Part shown: piece after piece, positions 1 through 12,943 of the stretch | Layout of the letters: each line of letters opens with the position of its first letter | Position numbering within the stretch: position 1 is the first letter of the stretch | The notes under the pieces: generated by a model | The model's input: only the letters and a program-made list of their open reading frames with translations | What the model was told of the DNA's origin: nothing | The model's database searches: none | Origin: Unio delphinus | Lineage: Eukaryota > Mollusca > Bivalvia > Unionida > Unionidae | Assembly (NCBI GenBank): GCA_029339505.1 | Contig: JAQISU010000233.1 | Span: 3,004,001-3,068,000 of the forward strand | DNA length: 64,000 bases | Reading direction: 5' to 3' | Translations under genes and position numbers: made by a program

Positions 1-720
1 GTGGTTTTAAAGAGAAAAAAACTGAAGATAAGAAAATTTTGCATGCATCAGAATGATATAACCTTCTCGTCTCTTTGCCAATGAATATGCCAGACTCTTC
101 AGGAATCATAGCTTCTGCAATTCCATTAACATGTTACGAAATTTAAGCTATATTTTGTTACCTTTCTTTTAAAAGGAATGTAGCTGCACTTCACAGGATT
201 AAAACCAACAGCAATATATTTTGCTTCCCTTTATCAACTAAATCTTCATCTAATGATATCCATCATTTGGATTAAAGTAAGGGATAACTTTTCCATTGAC
301 AATACGTTATTGACAGGTGGCTTTAAAGAGAAAAAAACTGAAGATAAGAAAATTTTGCATGCATCAGAATGATATAACCTTCTCGTCTCTTTGCCAATGA
401 ATATGCCAGACTCTTCAGGAATCATAGCTTCTGCAATTCCATTAACATGTTACGAAATTTAAGCTATATTTTGTTACCTTTCTTTTAAAAGGAATGTAGC
501 TGCACTTCACAGGATTAAAACCAACAGCAATATATTTTGCTTCCCTTTATCAACTAAATCTTCATCTAATGATATCCATCATTTGGATTAAAGTAAGGGA
601 TAACTTTTCCATTGACAATACGTTATTGACAGGTGGCTTTAAAGAGAAAAAAACTGAAGATAAGAAAATTTTGCATGCATTAGAATGATATAACCGTCTC
701 ATCTCTTTGTCAATGAATAT
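1..720. repeat. 316-bp direct tandem repeat, about 2.3 copies
   Basis: The segment starting GTGGYTTTAAAGAG at position 1 recurs at 317 and again at 633, giving an exact 316-bp period. The first two copies are almost identical. The third is cut off near 715, where the sequence becomes unique. The array may extend left of the window. One minus-strand frame stays open for about 60 codons through each copy, but I see no splice sites or protein similarity, so I treat it as non-coding. Confidence 0.9.
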
Positions 721-1797
721 GTTTCTAGTTCTAAGATAAAACTTTATACTTCTTGTTTTCTTTTCCTTACATTATTCCTTGCTTCTCCAAAGATTTTCCA
801 CTCAAATCTCAGGATGACTCAGCATGTACTCCATCTATCCCTTAATGCTAATTTCTTCCCACTTTTCTTACACTGATCATCTATTAATACACAACCAGTT
901 AAATGCTAATTAACTATCCAGAGTTGCTTGATAAAATTCCAAGAAATTTCCAAATAGTCACGTACATGGGGGCACCTTGTCATAGAAGCCACAACTTGAA
1001 TATCTTGTATCGTTTACAAGTCACTTTCATGTTGAGTTTTCAAATGAATAGAATGCATGCAACCTGAATATGATCCCTGTCACAAATAGCTCCTTTATCT
1101 CTTTCCTTCACATCAAGTATGATATTGATGTTGAACTTGCCTGTTCCTTCCAGGCATCAGTCTTTCAATGTGGTGATCAGTGTCCATCAGTGGGAAACTA
1201 CCATAAACTTTCAGCAGCTTGTAGAATGCAAGATCAATATATATACTATACCACTCCATGTCCCTATTTCATGGCCTGATGTAGCTGTTACTAAATTAAT
1301 TTTTCCAGTGATAATTGCATGCACCTGTTGACATCATAAGATGGCAATTTGAGCTCTTTACAAAAAGAGGTTAATTAAGCTATCACATTTTAGAACAGTT
1401 TGAGCAAGATGCAATTAAAACATTTACTTAATCAAGGACAGCACTCAGAGGGTATGGGAGACCCACTGCATATGCATTAGGGTAAATTAAGAATGAAAGG
1501 CATCAATAAATAACTGCTGAAATAATTGCTTTTTTCATGGTTAACTGTCTCTGGAAAACAACTTATAGCACTTAAAGAACAACTGATGGAAATGTTCAGC
1601 TAGCTGGCTGGTTGGTTGGTTGATTGGTTTTAATAGCATATTGTTGCATGAAAAGCTATATACCCCGGATGTAGAGGGAGTACAGTATCCCAATCACAGA
1701 CGCAACACAGGAGCCAACCAAGGTTGATTAATGGAGCAAGCAATTCCACCTGCATGTCTGGCATGTTTAATGCTAACCATGGCCCTCACATGTTTTG
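721..1797. other. Unique AT-rich non-coding sequence
   Basis: No exon, repeat or RNA gene recognised. Two short overlapping plus-strand ORFs near 1070-1331 look like chance ORFs: they have no family resemblance and no splice context. Confidence 0.5.
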
Positions 1798-2036
1798 TTT
1801 TTTTATGGTTTAACGCCATTTTTTCAGCACAATATAGGCTATACATGGCGGCCAGTATTAATGGTGGAGGAAGAACCTGGACAACCCCCAGAAAGAACCA
1901 CCGACCCACGAGAAGCTACTGGCAAGCTTTCTCACATAACTACATTTGCTGAATCTTAGACTCGAACACACACAGACAGAGGTGAGACGGCAGTGGTCCG
2001 TAACGGACAGCGCTTTAGACCACTCGGGGCCCCCTG
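1798..2036 (-). mobile_element. tRNA-derived SINE, family 2
   Basis: Read on the minus strand this copy starts GGGGCCCCGAGTGGTCTAAA, passes a promoter-like head (box A-like GAGTGGTCTAAAGCG, box B-like GTTCGAGTCTA), and ends with the family tail ATAGCCTATATTGTGCTGAA then ATGGCGTTAAACCATAAAAAAAC. About ten copies occur in the window, at 5394, 6416, 12944, 16711, 20074, 38545, 38850, 56028 and 57741. It resembles tRNA-headed SINEs; the family name is not known to me. Confidence 0.85.
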
Positions 2037-3109
2037 GCCCTCACATTGCATATATAATAGCGATGAAAATACTATCAATTTCAAGTAACAAAATTCTTTA
2101 GAAAATTGCAAGTGCCATCAATTAAACTAGCAACTCCATCATATACAGTATTTATTTTATAATAAGCCCATATTTGATAATGAGACCATCCATTTTTACC
2201 AAAGTTTGCCAAATACTTCTGATAATAAACCACAACCTACTTTTTGGGAAGTTTTAGACTCACCATCCATACTTGACCCTTTTGACTTGATAGTAGAGAA
2301 TACTGTATCTGAAATATTTACATGACATACCAGTATTCATTATACATGTACCACCATTTTCCTACATTTTCCTCAGCATTACAGAATCCAAATTGTTGAT
2401 TATTATGATATTGTTGAAGACCTGGACTGAAATTCAGTTTATAACTTTTAAACTTTCAAAGAGGGAATTAGATTCTTAGCAAGCCATTTTCCTTACATCA
2501 AAAAGAAAACAAAATTCCACTGGTGACTGAATAGTTCCACCCATCAACAATGATCAGTCTCAAAATTATTATTCTTTACAGAAACAAAAAGAATATTTGC
2601 ATGAAGATACAGCATTTCTTTAAATAAAAATATATTCATTAAATAATGGAATCTTACAGACTGCCATAATCACACTATTTTGTTCCAAAACCAAATCATT
2701 TATTGAACAAAGACATTGTACTGGTCCTATATTAAGACAAAAATGGACCAATTTATCAAACTTGTCAAAAATAAAATGTGGGCTCATTATCTGATCAAAA
2801 CATCTACAGGAAACTGCTAAGAAAAAATCTGAGGATGGGTTACAGTGATGACAATCATTATTAATGTGAAATAGGAATGTTGGTTTTACAAAAATTACAT
2901 ACTCAAAGGAACTAGTGATCTCCTGTCTGAAAACAAGTTCAAGAATAATAACACTGTCTTAAACTGCTGAATCTCAAACATTTCTAAGCCACCATGGCAG
3001 CCAGTTAGATATCAGATTGGTATTAATTTCAAAAAGGACTGATAAGACATCACAATAAGTCTTTTAGTGATACTTTGATATGACTTTTTTTATCGGAAAA
3101 GACTTTGTT
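2037..3109. other. AT-rich non-coding sequence
   Basis: Nothing recognisable: no long reading frame, no tandem array and no element ends. Confidence 0.5.
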
Positions 3110-3412
3110 TGATTAGGATTTTTAACGTAGCTTTAACAATTTTTCAATCATATCGCTACGATGTTTGCAGTGAGGCAGTTTATAGTGATGTCTAGCACTG
3201 GGGCATCATGCCGCAGACATGTAGCATGATCTTCCACCCTATCCTGGCACCAGGCCGACCAGTCCTAACACTAACCTCTTAATGCTGAGCGTCAAGCGAG
3301 GCAACTATTAGTACCATTTTTGTAAGTCTTTGGTATGAATTGGCCAGGGATCAAACTCACGACCTCCCGCTTCCGCGGCGGACGCTCTAACCACTCAGCC
3401 ACTGGAGCAATG
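3110..3412 (-). mobile_element. tRNA-derived SINE, family 1, full length
   Basis: Read on the minus strand the copy starts at 3411 with a tRNA-like head: box A-like TGGCTGAGTGGTTAGAGC and box B-like GAGTTTGATCCC. The body contains GTTAGTGTTAGGACTGGTC and a segment around TCTGCGGCATGATGCCCCAG. It ends near GCTTTAACAATTTTTCAATC and then AAAATCC. Other copies are at 31736, 39160, 45716, 56262 and 58272, in both orientations. Confidence 0.85.
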
Positions 3413-4248
3413 TTTGGAAGAGTGGCAGTAACAATATTTTCATGATGGAAATCATGCTGAATATTAGATCAGCTCCATTTTAGCCTCATTCAGCCAAAAT
3501 GTTCATGTGACTTTGACAGATCCGAGTTCTGGTAAAGGTCATAATGATTGATTGTTACTGATTGTACTTTACTGCAGTTTAGTAACTGCCCCATTGAATC
3601 ATGGTACCAATTGTTTTTCCATAGACCTCAATGCTAATGTTTTGTGAAATAAATATACTTTCTATCCTACTTCACCATGCATGTCACACAGTGTCACAGA
3701 GAACAATCCTAGATTATCCACTTGACAAGGACAAAGCCAGGTATTCCATTGCATTTAAGAGAGAGAACTCTGCTGGAACTAGACGGGTAGGAGTTGTCTA
3801 GTCACAACAGACCCAGTTTCACCCATGTGAGCCACATTTTAAAAAAATTATATAAATTAACTTATTCTCACATGTTGCCAAGAGGCTTAACTTTTTTTAA
3901 AAGTCTAACAGAAAGTGCAACTCTTACATAATGCACCAATCACAGCTAGTGTTGTTGTTTATTTCTGAATGCAATGTTCCCTACACCATTAGCTCCGTCT
4001 ACCTGGGGTTGTACAATTGGTACTGTTATACTTGATATGACTAAGTTTAAGAGGAGCAGCAATAACAAAAACCAGCCATATGATATCAGATAAGCATTAT
4101 TTTCCTTTGTGACCTATTATTAAAATTATGTTAAAAATCTAAATTACACACACACAGGACCTACTGAACATCCAATCAAAGTCTTGCAAAACCCAATATC
4201 GATATGACCACAAATCCAAGAGTTCCCAAAACCAAGGTGTTCTATGTA
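3413..4248. other. Non-coding sequence
   Basis: AT-rich sequence without recognisable exons. No element ends were found. Confidence 0.45.
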
Positions 4249-4327
4249 TGTGTGTATCTGTGTGTGTGTGTGTGTGTGTGTGTGCGCGTGTGTGTGTATG
4301 GATGGATGGATGCGTGTGTGTGTGTGT
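4249..4327. repeat. (TG)n / (GGAT)n compound microsatellite
   Basis: A TG run with CGCG interruptions passes into GGATGGATGGATG and back into TG repeats. The two opposed short ORFs through this stretch (Cys/Val and Thr/His runs) are microsatellite translations. Confidence 0.95.
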
Positions 4328-4329
4328 CA

Positions 4330-5393
4330 CTTCTACTGTGTTACTAAAAAGGCACTTACATGGAGAAACTTTTAAGTTGAAATTATGTTTTGGTTCCCTT
4401 TCTCAACCTCCCGTATTAGATTCACAACTGGGTCAGTAAATATACTGCTTTTACATTTTATAAATAGCATTTTCGGATGGGTGAGAAATTTTACCCCTAG
4501 AACTCATAGTTTATTGCAGCAAACAGACATTTAATGTATACCAATATTTTATTGTCCTACACTGCAAACTGATGAAACTGACATGATTAAAACAAGGTTA
4601 ACAACTGCATACAGTTTTTATCTGCCATGTTTGTTGGGTTTTTTGTTGTTGTTTTTAAAATTCATGACAAAATCTCATTTGCCAAATTGTCAAGCATCTG
4701 ACAAATGTCAAGCTTCTTGATCATGCCATAATTTCTGGATCTGGTACTGTAAATAAGTTGAGGCACACTGTAAACAACAAAGATCTTGATCTACCCTTAG
4801 CATCTTGCGGATAAGGAACTGTTATTTGTTCTACTGATTATTCCTAATGCACATACCCAGATCTGCCAGTGCATTGTGCGATTGCAGATCGGGATCTGTG
4901 TAGTTTGCAGTTTAACTTATCTTATAAGCGAGTATTTAAAGTAAGTTCTTGAGTGTTCAATAAAATATTTTTATCGAGCTGCTTTTTTTGCACAAATTGC
5001 AAGATTGCCAAGGTGTTCCCAATTAAATTCTTCCCTGCACCATATTTATAGTATGCATCTTACAAATGATCAGAATAGTATAATGTAAACTGTTAGACAT
5101 AGGAAATTCCGCATCATATTAAATTTTATGGAAGGGATGAAAAGCAATGTTGATGCCATAAGAAATTTCCTCCCAGGACGATAGTTTATATGAAAGGACT
5201 GGGCATTTTGCAAAACAAAAAAGGGCATGATTACGATTAAAGGTACGCAAGAAAAATGAATCCTAATAAAGTTTTAGTCAATGTACATATGGGAATGTGC
5301 AGCGCCTGTTATTCCCCCAGATATTTTTTAAACTCTCGTGTCTTACATCTGGCATAATTCATCTGTACATCCTCTATTACAGAATGATTTTTG
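4330..5393. other. Non-coding sequence with one palindromic repeat copy
   Basis: Mostly unique AT-rich sequence. Around 4780-4925 lies a diverged copy of the short palindromic repeat that is tandemly amplified at 43.0-43.5 kb. It shows the words CCAGATCTGCCAGTGCATTG and GATCTGTGTAGTTTGCAGTT. Confidence 0.55.
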
Positions 5394-5640
5394 GGGGCCC
5401 CGAGTGACCAAGTGGTCTAAAGCGCTCTCTGTTACGGATCACTGCCATCTCACCTCTGTCTGCGTGGGTTCGAGTCTAAGATTCGGCTAATGTAGTTATG
5501 TGAGAAAGCTTGCCGGTAGCTTCTCGTGGGTCAGTGGCTCTTTCCGGGGGTTTTCCCGGGTTCTTTGTCCATCATTAATACTGGCCGCCATGTATAGCCT
5601 ATATTGTGCTGAAAAAATGGCGTTAAACCATAAAAAAACA
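5394..5640 (+). mobile_element. tRNA-derived SINE, family 2, full length
   Basis: Best-preserved copy of the family. The head GGGGCCCCGAGTGACCAAGT has box A-like and box B-like (GGGTTCGAGTCTA) elements. The body includes TTCTCGTGGGTCAGTGGCTC and a middle rich in CCGGG. The 3' end is GAAAAAATGGCGTTAAACC followed by an A-rich tail. Confidence 0.88.
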
Positions 5641-5821
5641 AAACAGATGCATTAAACCCTACAAACAACAACAACAGAATGATTTTTAAAAAAAAGCTTT
5701 TTCAAATATTAAACTTGATTTGGGAAAATAAATGTAGCAAACCATATTAAGTCACATACAACTTTGATTTTAAAAGAAGTTTCAACATCAAGCTTTCCAC
5801 ATAATTCATTAATTTACAGAA

Positions 5822-5885
5822 TCACCGTATGTGACTATAGGTTGTTATCCTGTTTCACCGTATGTGACTATAGGTTGTTATCATG
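5822..5885. repeat. Short direct repeat, two copies
   Basis: CACCGTATGTGACTATAGG plus GTTGTTATC occurs twice in direct succession with a period of about 33 bp. Confidence 0.85.
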
Positions 5886-6415
5886 TTAACTAAGTCTCTG
5901 TGATGAGCTATTTGAAGTTAAACTACTAGACAATAAATGACCATTTTGGACATCATTCTTTATTAACAAGACAAAATCTTCAGGAAAGATGAACTAACTA
6001 TAACAATGAAATTAGGTTTTTGGATTTCCTCACTAACTTTTTATGAATGCTTATATTTACGTCATGACCCATCAATTCTAATCAGGCTGCTTGATACTGA
6101 AACGGAGATACAATACGACAATTTCGCTAAATTTAATTGGTAAAAATGGTCTTTATAGATTATTTTAGTCCCATGCATCACAGAGGAAAGTAATTTCTTC
6201 ATAGACACACCATGATAGCTAACACAAGCTGATGCAGGGTAGACTTAAAGCCCATAACACGTTGTTTTCATGTCCAGCCTCCTACCGGTAACTATAACAT
6301 TGCCAATGTCAGTCCTGCCCGTCTCCAACAGTTGGGTCTTATGGCAAGCCGCATTGCATGTCGGACCTATTCTAATCTTCAAGCCTGCAAAGGCTTGGTC
6401 TTCAGTTGTTTTTGT

Positions 6416-6656
6416 TATAGAGTTTAACGCCACTTTTTAGCACAAGACAGGCTTTGACGGCCAGTATTATTGGTGGAAGAAGAACCTAGGACCACCACCC
6501 CACCCACCCTGGGAAGAACCACCGACCCATGAGAAGCTATTGGCAAGGTTTCTCACATACCCACATTGGCTGAGCTCGAGACTTGAACCCACGTAGAGGT
6601 GAGATGGCAGTGATCCATAATGGTGAGCGCTTTAGACCAATGAGCCACTAGGGGTC
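6416..6656 (-). mobile_element. tRNA-derived SINE, family 2
   Basis: Minus-strand copy with the family tail (GCTAAAAAGTGGCGTTAAAC) at low coordinate and the tRNA-like head (AGTGGCTCATTGGTCTAAAG) near 6650. It carries a local expansion of CCACC in the middle. Confidence 0.82.
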
Positions 6657-8059
6657 CCTCTTGGTCTTCAGTAACAAGTTCTGTTGAACTCTTAAGGAAA
6701 ATTATTTTCATTGAATTTTCAACTATTTTAGCAGGACTGAATAAAACTGGGAATGGGTTTTCAGATAGTTTTTTTTTTTACTATGTATGTTGTCGAGTTA
6801 CAAATCCTCCAAAATGCATCACTTGTTTGAAATAGTTATTTCAATAGATGGCAACAATATGTACCAAATTTACAGTAAACCCTCCCCCCCCCATAAAAAA
6901 AAAAAAAAAAAATAAAATTGCAAGACAAATTGAGACTAGTTTTACAAACGAGACCTTATCAGAAACAGCATTAAGCTACAAGACAAAAAGGGGAGTAACT
7001 CCAACATAAATTATGTTGACAAAGTGATTTGCCAATATGTGCATCTTCAGAAAATAGTACATGTAGTTAACAAGTTTATGATAATCCACTGAAAACTGCA
7101 GGACTAGTTTTATATGCAAGACAGCATCATATACTGCATTAAGCCACAAGACAAAAGGAGTAACAACTCTAACTAAAGATTTGGCAGCAACGTAAATCTA
7201 TTGATATACACATCTGATCATGCAATGACCATAATATATATCTAATTTCAGGAAAATCCATCACGTGTCAAACAGAAATAATGATGGACAGACAAGGAAC
7301 AGGTGGTGACATAAGGAATACAATACTGGCAACACTAGAATACAAAAGATGTCAACATCAATAATATTTCAGAGTAATTTGACAGTCATATTTTCTGAAG
7401 TTGGCAAGAAATAATCCTGCATTTTATGTTAATTATAACAGCAATTAAGAAGATATAGTCTGATAAGCATGTGTGAAAGAATTCCCAAATCACAGATTGT
7501 TAATATATGTATTCTTAAAATCAACAGAATTTCATTTATTTGGCTTGTATGAAAAATATTGGTCATATACCATTGGTTACAATAAGGATAAATTTGATAA
7601 TGGTGTTTCATATACCAACTGATATGCAAACAATCCCATTTAAATATTAGCACTGAGGAATTGTTTTAAAGTCTTACTTATCTCTACATACTAAACATGT
7701 TAATTCCATCTATCATTCTGACTATTCATAGATGAATGATGTATTATTGGTTTAATGTTAAACTTGTGAATGCATCTAATCTGCCCCCACCCCCACCCAG
7801 TGCCGGTTTTACTTCATCTTCAACAGCAGTAATATCATCATAAGAACCTTGTATGAAAAAGTCTTGCAAGAATGTTCTGAAATTATGCCACAAGGAAGGA
7901 CTGACCAAAAGCAATAGGTTTGCACCTTTCTAAATCAATTATTATTTACTTGGGGAATAAACGATAAGAAGCAATAGCTTTCACTAACTTGTGCTTCTGT
8001 CAGAGGACATATAAGGGATAAAAAGTTTCCACTGCATTACTCTGTCTTGAATGAGTTAC
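6657..8059. other. AT-rich non-coding sequence
   Basis: Contains a C8/A20 homopolymer block at about 6884-6914. No splice-bounded reading frame was found. The minus ORF near 7429-7653 has no resemblance to a known protein. Confidence 0.45.
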
Positions 8060-8129
8060 CTGCCTAATGTTGAAGAGGGCATCATGGGGAGAAATTGCCA
8101 ACTCCAGCTCATTCAAAGACTCCTGGGAC
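8060..8129 (-). CDS. Weak candidate exon (70 nt)
   Basis: On the minus strand an acceptor-like TCATTGCAATAG precedes 70 open nucleotides and a good donor, CAG|GTAACTC. With a codon completed by one base it reads SQESLNELELAISPHDALF then NIRQ. The phrase around ISP loosely recalls two places in dystrophin, the end of repeat R24 and the WW linker. Neither alignment is convincing, and the entry phase (2) does not follow from the candidate at 15.3 kb. It lies in the right order for a more C-terminal dystrophin exon, but it could be chance. Confidence 0.2.
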
Positions 8130-9865
8130 CTATTGCAATGACAGGGTAAGCTCTGTCCAGTGCAATTTAAAGATGCCCCTGTGATGACAATGCAGGCAAT
8201 GAGAGTTTTGCATTCAATCAATAAAGATAATGGTTTCAAGTAACAGACATCCTTTTTTAATATTTTGGATCATTCACATTAGCTGAACACCATAACTTTC
8301 ATACAGACATCAGAAAGCTTTTAACAGCAATCATCTGTTAAATAATACACAGAACAAATAGATTTTACAAAGCTTGTTGCAGAATGAGACAAGTTACATG
8401 TCAGGGGAAATTCTGCTTTAAAACAGAAAACATGAAAGCAGACATGTTGGAATGCAGTTGAATCCAACTGAAGTTTTTAAAAAAATACAACAACAAAAAT
8501 CTGAAAAAGAAATATAACACGGAAAGATGTGGAAAGAAGTTATTGTTCCTAAAATGAACAATAATGTTACAGCTATCAAAAACAGGAAATATAAATGTTG
8601 CTGAAATCATTCCAATTGTACCAGAAACAAAAAATAAATCGTATCTTGTTGATATTTTTTCAAAATGTCTGATATAACAATCACAAAATATCACTATACA
8701 TGTGTATTTTCAGAATTTTTGGCAACCTCTCTGTGAAAATTTGATCACAAATTCTCAACAATATTTTCACGCTAAAATCAGTTATCTCTCTTTTATACAA
8801 AAGCTTCATACTAAATCTTCCATCTCTCGTGTTGGTAGTGACAAGAAAAAACACTACCCATTCTCCCACAGCATGAATTAAGCATTATATTCCCTCAACA
8901 GGGATAAAGAAGAAGTACCTTATTCATCTATGTAAAATGTGTTCTGTTCTCAATTTAGACAGTCAACACCCAGTTCTGTCATAAAATACGTACTAAAAGA
9001 TCAGGGTCTCTGCAGTTTTACAGAGAACAATGATGCATTATGTGATGGTAGACTAGACTTACAGTTTTAGCAGTTATCTGTACACAGTCAATAATCCAAA
9101 CATTAACCACATTTCCTCCACATACAAAAATGATGCATATGATAAAGTCTTTGCATGATTTTTTATGATGGCTCATTTAGGCAAAAAACTTCAGCTGAAA
9201 ATATGCAAAATAAATTCCAATATCTCTGAAAAATGGCCAATTACTGAATAACAAATTACTTCTCTGATCTGAGAAGATCCATGTTGAGAATTTACACTTT
9301 TTATGTATATTATTCAATACTTGTAAGGACAGGACCACAGGGAATGATTATTTGTAAGGGAAAGTCTGTTCTCATGATGTTAATATTTAATAACACTGAC
9401 AAATTTAAGTTCACTATCCAAATATTAGATTGTACCATCCTGAAATCCTTGTGTGATTACCTATGAGACAGCGAAATTCTTTTCACATGAACCTATTAAT
9501 TTCTTTCGGTGGTGTTGTCTGTAAAAATAAATATCAGCATGATGTAAGCTTCCAATTTTCTGTAACAATTTCAAGTATATACTATTGAAACCGTGAGATA
9601 AGAAGAATCTCACTACCATTACTTCTTGCCTGTTCAGTGCTCATTCTACAAACCTTGCAAATTAGGTCAATACAGCAAAAATGTACGTCTCTATCATCTA
9701 CTTTTGCTGATGGAGAGATCTATCCCTCAATATAAATGATAATGCACCAGTCATCCAGCTAACTCCCCCCCCCCCCAAATCCAATCTGTGGTATAACTAG
9801 GTCTTTTGTATTCAGAAACTGGTTATTGAATAGACTGTTAAACCATTATAAAGCATCAATTAGCT
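8130..9865. other. AT-rich non-coding sequence
   Basis: No recognisable gene or element. Short minus-strand ORFs at 8401-8869 are phenylalanine-rich frames through AT-rich DNA. Confidence 0.45.
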
Positions 9866-10090
9866 GAAGGTTTTTGTTAATGGATAGAGATTAATACAGC
9901 TGACACAATCAACATTTGATTGCAAAGCTCTCTATAAGAAGGGCAGTCAACACAGATGAAAAGTGTTGTTAATGAACAGTAATTAAAACAGCTGACATGC
10001 TCCACAAATTCTGATGGCACAGTTGCCCAAACCATTGAAATGTGTTGTCAATGGTCAGCAATAAAAACAGGCAACAAATTTCACATCTCT
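9866..10090. repeat. Degenerate tandem repeat, about 60-bp unit
   Basis: Three or so diverged units share the pattern TTGTTAATG-A-AG--ATTAA-ACAGCTGACA. The copies are too diverged for exact borders. Confidence 0.55.
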
Positions 10091-10194
10091 GATCATACAG
10101 TCAATGATGCACGTTTCACTAGTTCTTGACGATTCATACATTGTCATGCACTGCTTATACCAACAGGAAACAATAATTCAGTTCAACAATCAGG

Positions 10195-10560
10195 TGACCT
10201 TTCTGATATAGATTTCCTATACATTTTCACCTTAATGTCATTGGTATGTCAGTATATCATTTCATGCATCAGGTGTCATTTTGGATATGGGTTTCATATA
10301 CATTTTTCACCTTAATGTAATTGGTATGTCAGTATATCATTTCATGTATCGGGTGTCATTTTGGATAGGAATTTCATATACATTTTTATCTTAATGTCAT
10401 TTAGGTATGTTAGTATCTTATTTCATGAATCAGGTGTCATTTTGGATAGGAATTTCATATACATTTTTATTAATGTCATTTAGGTATGTTAATATCTTAT
10501 TTCATGAATCAGGTGTCATTTTGGATAGGAATTTCATGTACATTTTCATCTTAATGGCTG
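10195..10560. repeat. Tandem repeat, 80-bp unit, about 4.5 copies
   Basis: The word TTCATGNATCAGGTGTCATT recurs at about 10261, 10341, 10422 and 10501, each followed by TTGGATAGGAATTTCATATA and TTAATGTCATT. The plus-strand ORF at 10407-10613 merely reads through the array. Confidence 0.85.
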
Positions 10561-10639
10561 CAATACATTTGAAAATTAATACTTTTCATGTCATATTACT
10601 GAGGAACTGGTGAAATAAATCACATTCATTTTTTATCAT

Positions 10640-11075
10640 TACTGGCATTGTATAGTAGTCCTTCACTATAAAGGCTCTAATCATTATAGGCACTGTAGTC
10701 TGCTATAAATTCTCTCATTATTAATGGCAATGAACTGTAATCATTCCCTATAAAGGCCTTATTACTGGCAATGTACAGTACTCCTTTGCTATAAAGATCC
10801 TAATTATTACTGGCAATGAATGTAAAAGAGTCCTTCGCTATAAAGGCCCTCAATATTACTGGCAATGTATAGTAGTCCTTTGCATCCCATATCCCATACA
10901 TTACAGTTCCAATTATAATGTGGGGGCCAGTCATGCATTACATAATTACAGTCCCTATTATAATGTGAGGACACTCATACATCTTATACATTACAGTCCC
11001 TATAATAATGTGAGGAAACTCATACATCTCATACATTACAGTCCCTATTATAATGTGAGGACACTCGTGCATTAC
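10640..11075. repeat. Two adjacent degenerate arrays (43-bp and 45-bp units)
   Basis: From 10640 to about 10885 the unit contains ATTACTGGCAATGTATAGTA and CTATAAAGGC. From about 10900 to 11075 it changes to a unit containing ACATTACAGTCCCTATTATA and ATGTGAGGACACTCATACAT. The short ORF with repeated HYSPYYNVR-like phrases is a translation of the second array. Confidence 0.8.
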
Positions 11076-11207
11076 CTTAAATGTCAATTATTTTCTCATC
11101 ATTGTTTTTTTTTTTTAATGTCATGTGATTTTAGCTCTAGACCCATGGCACAAACTACAATTGGATTAAAATACATCAAATACTATAATTTGCATCTTAA
11201 ATTAGTA

Positions 11208-11209
11208 TC

Positions 11210-11247
<38 letters not shown>

Positions 11248-11262
11248 TAATAATAATATAAG
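11208..11262. repeat. (AAT)n microsatellite
   Basis: About 17 AAT triplets with one interruption. Poly-Ile ORFs on both strands are artefacts of it. Confidence 0.95.
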
Positions 11263-12114
11263 CTTTATTTATTGATGGCAAGGCACAGTCTTGTTGGAAC
11301 ATAATGCTTTCTCTTTTAATACCAGACATAATAAACTGAGGAAAGATTATGAAAGATGGATTTTCCAAAGGTTATTTAACTATTTTGGAAAAACAAAAAT
11401 ATGGATAAAATGTGCAGTTCAAGGTGAAAGTTAATAAATGTGGGAATAAAAGAAATAACACTATATCAATTACATGTGATTCACAACTGACTAATGATGG
11501 ATGAGCTCTATGATTATCAGGTGTAAATGCAACAAGATATTTTGTATTAAAGACGCAAATGATGATGAAACATTACTGTTCATGAATTAGGTCCTTCTGT
11601 ACTTCATGGACTGTTGCACCAAGATATTGAAAATAGAAAATGACTTTTATGTTTGGAAGATAAACAGATACAGAATCTCTTCATCTGGCACGTCCCTCTT
11701 CTCATATTCCTATCATGCTGACAATTATTAACACTTGTTCACTACTAAAGACAATAGTTCTGAGTGTTACATTAATCAGCAAGTAACATTAATCAAAGCC
11801 AAAGATATTACAATGAAGGGTGTTTCTGCGGTGCACTGAACAGTATACCCAGACATATCCATACACAAGAGATGAATACATAATGTTCTGAACAATGAAC
11901 CAGTATCAAAGTGTTACACAATATATCTAACGAGAACAAGCTGAACTATATTGATATTGCCCAGTAAAGTAAGGAAATAAATCCCCAAGGAATAATTATT
12001 ATTCATAATCAAAATGTCAACAGAGCAAAATGGTCCTAAACTTTGAACAAATCTATATGATGTGAAATTAGATTTTTTTTTTTTACTTCAGTCTTCAGAC
12101 CATTTAGAATTTCC
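11263..12114. other. AT-rich non-coding sequence
   Basis: Nothing recognised. Confidence 0.45.
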
Positions 12115-12640
12115 ACTTCTCAAATGAACTACTGGTACTGCTTTATCTTGAATGAATTATTGGTAATGTTTTATCTCAAATGAACTACTGATATCACTTT
12201 ATCTCAAATAAACTTTTGCTCAATCTCAAATAAACCACTGGTATCACTTTATCTCAAACTATTGGTAATGCTTTATTTCAAATGAACTACTGGTAATGCT
12301 TATCTCAAATGAACTACTGGTAATGCTTTATCTCAAACGAACTACTGGGAACACTTTATCTCAAACAATTGGAACAGCTTTATCTCAAATGAACTACTTT
12401 TATCTCAAACGAACTACTGGGAACACTTTATCTCAAACTATTGGAACAGCTTTATCTCAAATGAACTACTGATAATGCTTTATCTCCAATGAACTACTGT
12501 TAACATTTTATCTTAAACTACTGGTATTGCTTTATCTCAAATGAACCATTGGTATCGCCTCAACTCAAACTACTGTTAATGCTTAATCTCAAATGAACTA
12601 CTGATACTGCTTTATCTTGAATGAATTTGGATATTCAGTA
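12115..12640. repeat. Minisatellite, 29-30 bp unit, about 17 copies
   Basis: The unit is TTTATCTCAAATGAACTACT followed by GGTAATGC, with length variants and point differences in nearly every copy. The array is old and degenerate. Confidence 0.9.
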
Positions 12641-12943
12641 TACTATGTAATTACCCTCTAGTTCATCTAATCCCATGTATGCCATCATCTTTAGGCCCAA
12701 GTATCAAATTATTAACATAAACAAACCAAATTTTATCCCATATTTTGCTAAACAATTACTTGTTTTGTTAGTTATTAACAACATTTCTAACACATTATTA
12801 GCTATATCATCTCCAGGAAAAGGGAGCAAGTATCACTCTAAATTAAGGACACTGAGGTAACTGACCTACTGGTAGGCTGGTCTGGCCTAGGTGGTCTAGA
12901 ACAAGCAAGCCATAGATTATAAGAACCCTAATAACAGAGCAGG

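Noticed and set aside
1070..1331. Two overlapping 70-aa plus ORFs
   Set aside because: No family match, cysteine-rich by chance, no splice or promoter support.
3110..3412. Functional tRNA gene
   Set aside because: The tRNA-like head has no complete cloverleaf and belongs to a dispersed SINE with a body and tail.
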